Source: Drosophila persimilis (taxonomy: Eukaryota > Arthropoda > Insecta > Diptera > Drosophilidae). Taken from it: 64,000 bases of DNA. The DNA lies in contig NW_020825288.1 in NCBI RefSeq assembly GCF_003286085.1, positions 18,786,001-18,850,000 of the forward strand, read 5' to 3'. Made by a program: the position numbers and the translations under genes. Every line of letters starts with the position of its first letter. The stretch's first letter is position 1. The notes beneath the pieces were generated by a model. The model was not told the DNA's origin, ran no database searches, and saw only the letters and a list, made by a program, of their open reading frames with translations. Below, in pieces: positions 49,080-61,100 of this stretch.

Positions 49080-52000
49080 ATGTGTTTCTTATGCCTCATT
49101 GGAATAGGGATATTAATTTATTTCGTTCATCAGCGACCTTCATGTGATTATACAGGAATGTTATTGAGTCGTAACAAAGTGTACGTACAAATACTCCTGT
49201 ACTAAATATATACCTTTATATACATGTATTATTTGTATTGTTTAAATATATGTACCTCTTCCTTTTCATCCGCGAATGAGACCGGTCGTAAAATCATAGC
49301 AGTCTAAACAGTGGCTGGCTTTTTCAACGCAGGCAAATTGATAAGTGGTAGAGAAGAGTGGATTATCGTTTAAGCGCTTGTTTTTCTTCTCAAGTCTTAA
49401 CAAGAAATTGATTTTTTTACTTTACATTTATACTCGATACTTAATCAGTATGGCTCTCCTCCGGCAGACGGCTCTAATAATTTCTAAGACAGTAAATCAG
49501 TCTGAACGTGTCGTCGGGCGCTGCGTAGAGACCGAAAATTGATTTGTTATACCCGATACTTAAAATGTGTGTAACATCCAGAAGGCAGCGTTTCCGACCC
49601 CATTAGGTATATTCTTGATCAGCATCAATAGCCGAGTCGATTGAGCGCTGTCTGTCTGTCCGTCCCTATCAGCGCCTAGTGCTCAAAGACTATAAGAGCT
49701 AGAGCAACGACATTTTGTAACCAGACTTCTGTGATGTCGCTGTAGACGAAAATCTGTGGCATCCAAAATTTTGAAGATGCGACAAAACCAAAAACGCAGA
49801 GTCGAATAGAATAATTATATATTTTCGACGGCAGAATATGAACCAGATCACAACGTTCCCCCTAGTTTTTTACTGTTTTGTTTCAGAAGTAGGGCTTCTT
49901 TGTATACCCTATACTCAAAAAGAGTATAGAGGTATATGAAATTTGTGGGGAAAGTGAATGTGTGTAACGACCAGAAGGAAGCGTTTCCGATCCCATGAAG
50001 TATATACATACTTGATCAGCATCAACAGCCGAGTCGATGTACACACTCCTGTGTGTACAAATTTTTGCTGCTCTAGTTCTTACAGTCTCTGGGAACTAGG
50101 CGTCAAACAAGAATGTCAGTAGGGCAGCCAGACATGGCTCAATCGACTCGGCTATTGATGCTGATCAAGAATATATAATGTATATATATATAAACACATC
50201 CACTTTCCCCGCAAATGTAATATACCCTATACTCAGTTGCGACCGCAACTCTACATTTATACCCGATACATAGTCATTATGGCTACATTGACAGACAAAG
50301 AGTGCGTGCGGGAGAGCCACAAAACGTGTCTGAACGAGTTGCCGGGCGCAGCGTAGCCACTGCAAACACTGGACTGGTCCGTTTTTATAACTAAGCAGAC
50401 ACCCAGAGCCGTAGCTTAACTAGACAAAATAATGGAAAAAGTAAGGCAAATTAGAAAATAGTGGATTACATTACTGTCAAGCGTTTAATAAAATATTAAA
50501 TTATTCTTAAATTCTTTAATATGGGTCACGTCTTAAAAAAAGGATCGCAAAGCTTGAATTTACTCCTTACTGAAAAGGGTTTTGTTATTAGTGAGCTATG
50601 AGGCAAATGTTCGACTACCCTCTTACAATAATAGGCTAGTTCTCCTAACTATTCAACGTATTTCTCTAATCACCAGCACTACCTTAAACAATTCTTGGAA
50701 ATATTTACTCCAGGGAGTTTAAACGCCGTATTACTATGTTACAATACTCTTAACATCCCAGTTCGTGCATTTATTTAGTTCATGTATGATAAATGATAAA
50801 CTTCATGATAAACTGCATCACCTTAACTATACGGACAGGTGCTATGTTACAAACAGGCAAATAATAATGGTTTATGGGCTTTTTGAATGTGCATAGACAG
50901 ACATAGAAGCCGTAAAAGTGTTTGTGTTTGATAGTATTTACTGACGTACAAATAATCTACTGTATTATAATCTTTTATTAAACAGACAACCTTCAAGAAC
51001 GCCTCTCTACATCGTTGTAGTCTGTTGTGGTCAACGAGTACAGGAGACACTTGTAATGATCAAATCAGCAATCGTTTTCAATTATGAAAAAGAGTATCTT
51101 AAATTTTTGATTTTTACTGAGAAAGAAAAAGATGAAGAATTGAGAGAAAAGCTAACAGACTGGAAAAATATCCTAACATCGTTTTTTGACTTTGAGATTT
51201 TACCTTTGAACTTTCCTAGTCAAAATAAGATTGAGTGGATGAATCTCTTCAAGCCCTGTGCCGCCCAGCGTCTTTTTTTGCCGGTAAGTCTAAATGAGTA
51301 TTTCAGTTGCATGACCGATCCACGGCCACGGCCTCTAACAACAACACACAAACAATATCGAACAATAAACGCCAAATTGTGAGCTTACCAACGGAGAAAT
51401 TTTAATTTATAAATGTGGAGTCAGAGTTGCCGAAAAAGCTCGGCAGCTTCCAACACATTGTTTGACGATAAAGGTACTTTCATGGAGAAACGAGAAATGG
51501 CAAAGCAACTCTTGGCACTTTGTGTTGACCATGGTGATGTCGAAACTTCTGCAAAACGACTAATTTTGCTAGAAAAGAAAATTTTCAAAATGCTTTAAAA
51601 ATATTAAAAAATATAAAAGTGGTGATACAGCCGAACGTGGTGTTAAACTTATGCAAGACTATAACCAAATACTTACCAAAAAAGAAGATGAGTTTCAGAA
51701 GTTTCTAAACATAGCAAAAGAATATGCTAGTCAGTATCCATTGAATAATAAAAATGCCTTAATATAATAAAAAAATGGTCGTTTAACTATTTATTGTTGG
51801 CTTAAATGTTATCCAATGGGCTGAAATTTTGGAGACTAGATTATATTTTAATGTTCTAAATCACAAAAATTCAATCGGATCAGAGAAATATATAGTATAG
51901 CTGCCATAGGAACCATTGTCCAAATATCGTATTTTTGAACTTTAACCATCGGGTTTTCGAATCGGGTTGAAACTTTATATTTTATTTATTACCTACATAC

Positions 52001-53178
52001 ATACGTATAACTAGGGATAGATAGAACCAATAAAAGTATACAACAAAAGTACAAAACCTTCTCAATGTTATGCCCAAATTTTGGCAGTTGGATAAGCAAC
52101 GTACCGAACAGTATTTAACAGTAAACTGCAAGATTGAGAGTTTTGAGCGAGTATGGTCCCTTTTGTTTCCAGATTTGTATAAACCATAACTCAAACAAAT
52201 AAAATTTAAAAAAATACAATTCAATTTATTTCGCATTTATTCTAGTTTAAGTACCTGATGCATAGTGAGGACTTACGATCATTATTTATGATTCTGCGTA
52301 TTCTCATATTTTTAATTTTTGTAATGCCAAGAATACTTACACAAGAAGTCTGCAGTTGGTCTAGATCTTATGGTCTCTGAAGTTTTATTCGTCTAGCAAG
52401 ACCGACGAAAAACCTTCAGACGTAACCTTCGTTTTTTTTTTACTTTTTGAATGCGCACACAATATAATTTAAAAACTTAATTTTAAAATGTAAAATAATA
52501 ATATTTTTTTTTTTCTAGTCTTTATTGACCAATGTGGACTCATTGCTATATGTTGACACGGATACACTGTTTTTGTCACCAATATCTGAAATATGGGCAT
52601 TTTTTAAAAAGTTTAATGACAGTCAAATGGCCGCACTGACGCCCGAGCACGAGAATGAAAACATAGGTTGGTACAACCGATTTGCGCGTCATCCATTCTA
52701 TGGCCGACTTGGTGTGAACTCCGGCGTCATGTTAATGAATCTGACACGAATGCGTGAATTTCATTGGGAAAAACATATCTTATCTATACACGAAGAGTAC
52801 AAGCTGCGTATTATATGGGGCGATCAAGACATTATAAATATATTTTTTTATTATTATCCTGACAAACTTTTCGTTATGCCCTGTGAATATAACTATCGGC
52901 CAGATCACTGTATGTATATGAGTACTTGTAACATGACACATTCTGGTGTTAAATTGATGCACGGTATTCGGGGATATTTTCATACCGACAAGCAACCACT
53001 TTTCAAAATTATTTATGAATCCATGGAAAGGTATCAGCTTGGATCTAATACAAACACCAATTTTTTAATGCCTTTACGTACTGGTTTAAATCAAAAATCA
53101 GTAAATGAATCTAGCTGTGGAAAGATCTCAACAGAAGTGCTGAAAATGGCTACTAAACTTTTTGGCAATAGCTTTTAA
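49080..53178 (+). CDS. shams: EGF O-glucoside alpha-1,3-xylosyltransferase (GXYLT/shams), 3 coding exons
   Basis: Coding exons 49080-49180, 50986-51283 and 52519-53178 give 352 residues. Phases agree (GT|A makes Val; then phase 0). Residues ~2-16 (CFLCLIGIGILIYFV) form a signal anchor of a type II Golgi/ER membrane protein. The catalytic GT8 domain follows: LYIVVVCCGQRVQETLVMIK, LFKPCAAQRLFLP, then the metal-binding DTD in LLYVDTDTLFLSP (~146-148), IGWYNRFARHPFYGRLGVNS, IIWGDQDIINIFF and NYRPDHC. In flies shams adds xylose to O-glucose on Notch EGF repeats and restrains Notch signalling (established). The ATG could instead be at 48997, spliced to an acceptor at 49067, which would extend the N-terminus by four residues. 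Both introns contain mobile DNA. D. melanogaster orthologue: CG9996. Confidence 0.95.
49429..50400. mobile_element. Cluster of DINE-1-like fragments in shams intron
   Basis: At least four pieces in both orientations: a 5' head (49429-49545, plus), an inverted copy (49546-49868), another inverted 3' end (49903-50045), and plus-strand 3' and 5' pieces (50100-50400). They probably reflect insertions into earlier copies. Confidence 0.75.
51413..51985 (+). mobile_element. Second partial copy of the long-inverted-end transposon, in shams intron
   Basis: The ORF remnant reads LFDDKGTFMEKREMAKQLLA, then NFQNALKILK, GDTAERGVKLMQDYNQILTK and FQKFLNIAKEYASQYP. Its first part matches the 27.4-27.85 kb ORF (LFDDKVTFMQKPEMAKQLLA). 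It is followed, 10 bases later, by the end repeat at 51784-51985 ('ctatttattgttggcttaaa', 'tagctgccataggaaccatt'). The ORF 3' side next to an outward-pointing end repeats the layout of the 26.6-29.9 kb element. Confidence 0.65.
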
Positions 53179-53303
53179 GGGATAAAGCATACATTATACG
53201 TAAGATAAGTAGAACGCAAGCTAATATAGAAATTAACCAATTTTTGTACAACTGTTTACATAATATACTTTAGTTTTAGAGTTGTATACATTCCTAAATA
53301 GAA

Positions 53304-53309
53304 AATAAA
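53304..53309 (+). terminator. Poly(A) signal AATAAA of shams
   Basis: AATAAA 126 bases after the stop codon, in the expected place. Confidence 0.6.
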
Positions 53310-53670
53310 TTTGGGGCTATTTCGAAACTTCCGAATTTTCGCGTGGGGAATACACAACTCTGAACTTTTTTATATCATTACAAACTTTTGAAGATTTGCT
53401 AGAAATTGTATTATAATTTTAATATTGGCTAATGCTCTGGTGTTCGCATTGGGGTTCTGTCCCAGATCAGTGGCCGTCGCGAATATTTTACCCGTGAATT
53501 GTTTGGTCGTGAATTCATGAAGATCTTTGCTTCCATTAAGGTGGTTAAGACTCCGAAACATATTGACTCAGCGCTGCCCAAGGCAGTGACGAACAGACGA
53601 AACCGAGTTTGGAACAGCCCTGCCATAGAACAGTGTTTACGAGCGTTATGCAACATCTTGTTTATTATAC
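53310..53670. other. Unidentified non-genic stretch
   Basis: Open short frames on both strands from ~53420 to 53660 (for example ELFGREFMKIFASIKVVKTP on plus) look like a decayed coding fragment. No family was identified. Confidence 0.35.
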
Positions 53671-54673
53671 AGGATTCTCAAAATGAGTATAGGGGTATAT
53701 TAGATTTGTGGTGAAAAGGTGTGTAACGTCCAGAAGGAAGCGTTTCCGCCCTAATAAAGTATATATATTCTTGATCAGCATCAATAGCCGAGTCAATTGA
53801 GCCATGTCTGTCTGTCCGTCCCTATAAGCGCCGTTGAATATAGCAACAACATTTGGTATCCAGACTTCTGTGATATGTCACTGTTACAAGTGTATTTTAA
53901 AACTTCGCCCCGCACCTTTCCGCCCCCACAAAGGACGAAAATCAGTCGCATCCACAATTTCAAAGATACGAGAAAATCATAAGCGCAGAATCGTAGAGAA
54001 TGACTATATCTTCTAGACTGCAGAATCTGAACCAGCTCTTATTATTACTATTAGCCGAAATGAAGAAAACAATTTCATTTTCTCTCGCTCTGCCTTCTAA
54101 CACGCACGTTTCATGGTCGGCTTTGCCTGTCGTAAAAAGTAAGCCCCTATATCTCAGAGACTATAAGAGCTAAAGCAACCAAATTTGGTATCCGCACGCC
54201 TGTGATATCGAACGTGCATAAGTTTATTTCAAAATTTCGCCCCACCCCTTTCCGCCCCCGCAAAGGACGAAAATCTTTGACATCCACAAATCGCAAAGAC
54301 TATTAGAGCTAGAGCAACCAAATTTTGTATCCATAGTCCTGTTAATCCCACTGTTACAAGTGTATTTTAAAACTTCGCCCCACCTCCACAAAGAACGAAC
54401 ATCTGAGGCATTCACAATATTGAAGATACGAGAAAAATAAAAACGCACAATCATAAAGAATGACCATATCTACCAGATTGCCGAATCTGGATCAGATCAG
54501 ATCATTTTTAAAGCCAAAAGGAACAAATCAATTTGCAGTAGTTACTCTGCGCCCGGCGACACGCTCAGACATGTTTTTTGTCTCTCCCGCGCGCACTCTT
54601 TGTCTATGACTATGTATCGGGTATAAAAGTAGGGTTGCGGTCGCATCAGCAACTCACAAAGTTCCCCCTCGTT
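53671..54673 (-). mobile_element. DINE-1-like element, near full length, inverted
   Basis: From 'ctcaaaatgagtataggggt' to 'aaagttccccctcgttgg'. The 'cgccccacccctttccgcccc' block occurs repeatedly, so the copy carries an internal duplication. Confidence 0.85.
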
Positions 54674-55379
54674 GGTAAGATAGTCTTGGCAACAGCTTGT
54701 GAGCCTTGGAGCAGATTTTTGCTAACACAAACGTAACACGATGTTTTAGAAGAATACACGAAAATAAAATCTAATCAGTCCCTGGAAAATCCAAAAATAG
54801 AAATGCAACAGATGTGGACAGATTTGTATTCCAAAAAAGCTTTAAATCCGTAAGCACCCAATTCATTAAAGATTTGTTGATGTTGAAGGTAACGTAACCA
54901 AGCTAGGCAAGGGAGTACCCAGGGTTAGGCAGTAACCTTTGGCATGCCCTTAAATAAAAAGTAATATTTATTTAATAAACGCTGCATAGTTTTTTATTTT
55001 TATTTTTTTATATTAATTATGAGATGTCATTTTTGAATTAATCCCTTTTTTACCAAGGACTTTTTTTAAATTTTTTTACACGATTTTATTCCAATTATCA
55101 CGGTTCAAAATAACACAAGACAAATAAATAAAAACACACACTCTCACAAACATGTAGAAACCAAACGAAAACAATAAAGAGCTTAAAGCGAATACTGTAA
55201 GGAAGTTATCTTGGCTGAGGTACATATCTCCATCTACTCCAGGGTCGAAATTACAGCAATATTTATAATTTGCCGGGACTCCAAATTTCGGACCGACGAT
55301 GGGGACGGAGAGGCAGTCCCGCGGACGGGAGCGATCGTAGTGGGGGAGAACCGTATGGGACGTGGCCGTCGGTTTCACC
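54674..55379. other. AT-rich stretch passing into GC-rich DNA
   Basis: Nothing recognised to 55200. From ~55215 the sequence becomes GC-rich ('ggggacggagaggcagtccc') and leads into the minisatellite. Confidence 0.4.
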
Positions 55380-56420
55380 GAAACGCTCAGGCTATCGCCG
55401 GATAGCGCCTTCAGGACCCCATCGAACTCAGAATTAATACGAAGGTCTTTGCTATGCGATAATACCGGCAGGTATCACCGAGAGTGCCTAGGCTATCGCC
55501 GGACAAACTTACGGGACCCTGTTGGACTAAGAATTACTACGAAGCGGAAGAGGGCCGACAGGTATCGCCGAGAGTACCTAGGCTATCGCCGGACAGTACT
55601 TATGGGACCCTGTAGGCCAAAGAATTACTACGAAGCGGAAGGGGGCTTTGCTATGCGGAGATACCGACAAGTATCGCCGAGAGTAGCTAGGCTATCGCCG
55701 GACAGTACTTACGGGACTCCGACGGCCTAAGAGTTACTACGAAACGGAAGGGGGATTTTCTATGCAGAAATACCGACCGGTATCGCCGAGAGAGTCTAGG
55801 CTATCGCCGGACAACACTCACGGGATCCCGTCGGCCTAAGAATTACGACAAAGCGGAAGGGGACTTTGCCATGCGGAGAAGCCGACAAGTATCGCCGAGA
55901 GTACCTAGGCTATCGCCGGACAGTACTTACGGGACCCTGTCGGCCTAAGAATTACTACGAAGCGGAAGGGGGCTTTGCTATGCGGAGATACCGACAAGTA
56001 TCGCCGAGAGTAGCTAGGCTATCGCCGGACAGTACCTACGGGACCCTGTCGGCCTAAGAATTACTACGAAGCGGAAGGGTGCTTTGCTATGCGATAATAC
56101 AGGCAGGTATCACCGAGAGTGCCTAAGCTATCGCCGGACAACACTTACGGGACCCTGTCGGCCTGAGAATTACTACGAAGCGGAAGAGGGCCGACAGGTA
56201 TCGCCGAGAGTACCTAGGCTATCGCAGGACAGTACTTACGGGACCCTGTCGGTCTACTGAGAGCTCCTAGGCAATCGCCGGACAGCGGCCTCGGGATCCT
56301 GCTGGGCCACAAACTACGGGACTGGATCATGCGGGAGTGCCGACAGGGGTCACCGAGAGTGCTTAGACGATCGCCGGCAGCGGCCTCGGGATCCTGCCGG
56401 GCTACGAACTACTGAAGGGA
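55380..56420. repeat. GC-rich ~108-bp minisatellite, about ten units
   Basis: The core 'tatcgccgagagt' followed by 'aggctatcgccggacag' recurs at about 55472, 55563, 55671, 55781, 55889, 55997, 56107 and 56198, with degenerate edges. Spacing is ~108-110 bp for most and ~91 bp for two, where a 'gctttgctatgcgg' block is missing. Units carry 'gggaccctgtcggcctaaga' and 'attactacgaagcggaaggg'. Being 36 codons long, 108-bp units keep frames open, but stops in places argue against a protein. It may be an internal repeat of a retroelement or an expanded satellite seed. Confidence 0.85.
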
Positions 56421-56914
56421 GTCACGCGGGGTACCGACGTAGTAACGAATACGGATCACCACGTGGGCGGGGCAAGAGGAGACTCGGGCCAGAGGCGTAA
56501 GGATGTACAGAGAAGGCGAAACCCCGGACATCCGGTTTCCCTAGTGTATGGATTGTTGGTGATCAGGCTATGTTTTCGTTGTATCCATTAAATTTTCACT
56601 TTATTCTCTCATTTCCCTACCTATCGCACCGCTCAGCAGCCCGTATTCACGACTAGAGACTCGCTTACCCCACGCTTGTATTCGTCGAAAGCTTCTTCTC
56701 CTCCGTAAGTGCGGCGTCTGTGCAGGATTTTTTCTCGTACCACTGATCGCGTTGGCGTGGATCTCGTACGCCACGTGTTTTTACTTTTCGCGAACCACTC
56801 GAACTTTCCGCGGGCACGTCTGGCTCCTCTGGGCTTCTCCAATCGACTCTTTGATCCACGTTTTTTTTTCCAGCTCAGAACCGGCGTTCTCTCGCTCGCT
56901 TTTAGGTTCGTTGC
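56421..56914. other. GC-rich non-repetitive flank of the minisatellite, possibly retroelement LTR
   Basis: CT-rich, with 'ctcatttccctacctatcgc' and ORFs on both strands that show no family resemblance. Two acceptor-like pyrimidine tracts occur near 56630 and 56870 ('cacgtttttttttccag'). It resembles LTR/leader sequence in composition only. Confidence 0.35.
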
Positions 56915-57160
56915 AATACATGAAGAGTACAAGCTGAGTATTATATGGGGCGATCAAGACATTATAAATATACTTTTTTATTATTATCCTGAAAAACTTT
57001 TCATTATGCCCTGTGAATATAACTATCGTACTTGTAACATGACACATTCTGGTGTTGAATTAATGCACGGTATTCTGGGATATTTTCATGCCGACAAGCA
57101 ACCACTTTTCAAAATTATTTATGAATCCATGGAATGGTATCAGCTTGGATCTAATACAAT
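56915..57160 (+). pseudogene. Partial duplicate of shams exon 3 with in-frame 24-bp deletion
   Basis: About 245 bases match shams 52780-53060, from HEEYKL to YQLGSNT, at roughly 95% identity by eye. Eight codons (PDHCMYMS) are deleted from the conserved NYRPDHC region, so NYR joins TCNMTHSG. Most of the substitutions change amino acids (for example R to S, D to E, K to E, R to L, R to W). The frame stays open from 56709 to 57311 through unrelated flanks. It lacks the DTD motif and the start of the catalytic domain, so it cannot be an active transferase. It lies 3.8 kb downstream of shams in the same orientation. Confidence 0.85.
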
Positions 57161-58132
57161 CCTAAAAACGCCTCTATGTACTGGTTTTACCAATCACCTA
57201 TTTTTGCATACAATCAATGACTTTTCTTATACTTTTTTTTTCAGGAACCAATCTACCGAATTAGGTCTACTTGAAATAAATCTTGATCCTGGTACAATAC
57301 CAGGTGAGTAGGCTGCTATTTCAGTTTGTCGCCTAACTATGAGAAAACGAACTTTGGTACTAAACACTGTTGGCACTCAGAAGGAAGTATCTCTACAACA
57401 AGAGTTCATCAGCCTTGTTCGTTCAAACTCTGTTTAGTTGTTACCGATTCATTTATACTAATTTATCAGTTGAATTTGTTTTGATAGCTGAACACAAAAA
57501 GATTCCAGACGTAAGTAAATGTCTGCAAGGAAGATAACCCCTTGATTCGATTTTTTGGTTGGATAAAAATGTATTGAGTGGCGCTATGTGGTATTTGGAA
57601 GCTGGTTTTCCTCAATTCTATATCTTCCGAGCCCCTTTTTGGCCGATTTCAAATTGTGTGGTATCCAATGCAAACAGTATGACGGAGGACATACTAATGT
57701 GCAAGAATGCCTGAATCTTACATTATGTGACATGACTATTTGCTCAATTAGTTCTTGGGACGTGTTAAGGCTATCATATCATTTAAATTTTTCCGCATAT
57801 GATTCTGCATGCTGAGTGCACACAGGCACCAGAAATATGTACTAAACCCTTAAAAAAAAGCCCACAGTTATAGAGAAGTATATAATGCTCTAGTATAGTT
57901 TTTTGTATCAAATTGTATCGCAGCTTAAGGGAAACGAAAATTTCAGACACGAAAATTCGCTCCCACTCCCCCCTTACCATGTATTTATTTTTTTTTAAGT
58001 AACACTTTGAGTGCTTTACAAATTTTTTTGGGTAGCAAGAAAACCCACATTCAGCATACATACATATATGTATGTATATGTAACATTAAAAAGACATAGA
58101 TTGGCGATATATTCATTTAAATATATTTAGAA
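57161..58132. other. Spacer between shams fragment and Stt3B; exon-like snippet
   Basis: At ~57243-57304 a 62-base open segment (NQSTELGLLEINLDPGTIP) sits between an acceptor 'ttttttttcag' and a donor 'gtgagtag'. Other short protein-like stretches follow to 57800. None was identified. Confidence 0.3.
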
Positions 58133-58133
58133 T

Positions 58134-61100
58134 TTATTTCAAAGTTCTTTTTCCTTTAACTACAACCGGCCTGTTTCGAATGTAACCCTTGCGACGTTTG
58201 GAGTTCTGGAAAATGTATATTCATTAGTACATTGCGAAGAGTGTAAATTGATTACAATACCTTTCTAGATATAAAGTTAGTTGGGGGAAGAAGTCTTTGG
58301 GTGCCTTTTAAAGAAGGTCTATTAAACTCGAATGGTTTTTTGACCCTGTATATACGCACTAACCAGTGCTCAGTAGTATAAGCTTCTTCGAGATAAGTCA
58401 AGTCGAAATCTTTATTTCCGATAACTGCATTACGAGTTCGGTCATATCCGGATGGTCCTCTGTAAAATAAATGTATTTAAATATATTAAATTACTAGAGG
58501 GAAAGCCCCCTGCACACTCGCATAGCTGGGCCGCCAATCACCGCCAAAATATAAGTTTTGGCGACGACGACGGCTCAATTAGAAATATTGCAACGACTGG
58601 TATGATTGCAACGTTCCCCCTCGTTATCTTTAAAATTGTGGTAATAGTCAAATATTAATTCACAGCAGCGAGAAATGTGGATACTTACCTATAGTCGAGT
58701 TTTAGCTCTCCAAATCTGTAGTAGCTTAGCTTATACATAAGGCAGTTAAGTAAGGCTGGAGCGCCTTCAGCATCTACCCTAAATTCACCTCTATCAGTAA
58801 AGTAATCGCTTTCTTTAATGTCTTTGGGGTGCTCTCCCTCGGCAATTCTAACCATCCAAAGGAACTTGTTTATATCATCACCAGAGTACCCAATGACGCC
58901 ACCAAATATTACAAGAACGTAATCAACATCCAGAGATGTCATGATTTCATATGACTTCTCTTCAGTAGAAGACATAGCCTTTCCGACTAGTGCTATATGA
59001 CTGTTGTTCCAGGTATTGTTGTCCACTAAAGTTGTTCTGTTTGCCATGCCAGCTATCTGGTACCCATAATCCCACCACGACATTATTCTTGCATCATCAG
59101 CCGTATTTTGGGAAAGCCAATAATATGCCTCCCGAAAATCATCCAAGATATTGCGAGATCTGAAAAAAAAAAATACAAATTTAATCAAAAACTACTAGGT
59201 TCAATAACAAACTACCAAATATACATAGTACCAAACAATAGCCGACTGTAATATTAAAAGAGGGATAGCACGGGCCCAAGGGAACGCCGTGGAGAACAAA
59301 TTTACTATTTTGAACTGACACCCTACCGGAGACACCCGTCATAATTGGTTCACATTGGTGTAACATCGGTGTATGATGCTGTACAGTACGCACCGCTTAT
59401 GTATATGTATATATATCTACTGATTACATATTCCACGTAGGTTGCAAAAAGAGTCTCGATTCCCATTACAACGCCACAAATTATTTAAAAGCAATAAAAT
59501 GTATTACTAGAGTATTTGTAATCTAAAATTTTTGTTAAAGCAAGGAATTGAAGAACAAAATGATTAATAATTTTTGTATATGCTTATTGTCCAACTGACA
59601 TTAAAAATTTAGCAATCGCTGAGTGTGAGACCAGCAATAAAACCTTTGGGAAAAAGCATGCAGTGATAATGAGAGGTTTAACAAATAATGCTATAATATG
59701 GTTAGTAGTCTAACCATCCCTTGCGTAATCTTCGGTATACCTTTGAGTGAAGGATGTCTGCGAGAGGAAGGAGATATCGTACAAACCGGAGCTTTATCTA
59801 TGTATGTATCTAAGATCACTAGGTATAATGACTAGCGGCACAAGATAATTTACTTACCCATCTTGACTGTTATGAAAGGCAAGCACTATGGACGGGCTGG
59901 AGTACGCATTGCTAGTTACCCAGGTGCAGTGCACAGCAAACATCATTAACAGCATTAAAACCGCCAAAATCACAATACTCTTTAAATTTGAGCTTATTCC
60001 ATTATCTTGTGGTGAATCAGGTTTAGTTCGGTGTTTCAATTTTCCAGCCTGAAAGTGGTAGTTTGAATAATTATAAGACATTATATACACATCATCAAAG
60101 TTAATCAGATTCAAACAAAAATATTTATCAAATTTAATTAAAATTATCAAATCAAAATTATATCTATACGAAGTTACCCTAAACCTGTATTCTCAATTCC
60201 TATAACGAATAACTAATTCCGTATAACGAACTGTTCCAGAGTGAAATTTGAAGTGAATTTAAAGAATGGAATCTCTGATCGATTAGTAAACAATAATGAC
60301 TTTACCTTCAATGGGCCTGATTCATTGTAAATTAAATTTAATTACTCTGCAGTAAAGTCTTCAGGACTAATTGATTTGTTTCTTCTGGCTATAATAATTA
60401 TCCGATCTGAATTATATTGTCCAGTCAGCTAGATATAGTAATTCTCTATGACTCGGCGTTTTTGTATTCTCGCATCTTCAAAATTGTGAATAACTCAGAT
60501 TTTCGCCCCCGGAAATAGGCGGGGCGCCCCCGTAAAAGACGAAAATCTGGGACATCCACAAATCTTAGAGACTATTAAGACTAGAGTAACCAAATTTGGT
60601 GTACACACTCCTGTTAGATCTCACTATAAAACGTATATTTCAAAATTTCGCCTTACCGAAATTTCAGTAGTGGGAATAAGGGAATTGGACTTGCCGGGAA
60701 ACAAAAATGTATATAGTTTTGCTGCCATACAAACCTTGGCCAAATATCGTATTTTTAAACTTTGACCTCAAGTCGTCACCTCTAAACGTTGTCGAGTCGG
60801 ACTGAAACTTTAAATTTCCTTGTTTTATAACAAAAGGAACAGTTTCAGACCCTGAGACTTGAAAATTCAACTTGTATGAATAAGCGCAAAGCATACATAC
60901 TTATGTAAATATTTATAAGTATTATAAACTGAGGGATAGCAAGGTATGTACCTTGTGATTGTGGCAACATTTTCAGATTTCTAATAAAAGAAAAAACATA
61001 AAGGACTATTTGGTGTAAATTCAAATTATGGGTACTCTATCGAAGATAAAGAGATCTCAGAGTTTATGCAGAATTACATGGAGGGATACGACTGTGTTAA

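Noticed and set aside
55380-56420. Possible CRISPR-like array
   Set aside because: Units are directly adjacent with no unique spacers, ~108 bp long, and the context is an insect genome. It is a minisatellite.
56633-56932. 99-codon minus-strand ORF across the shams fragment junction
   Set aside because: GC-rich chance frame on the wrong strand relative to the shams similarity.
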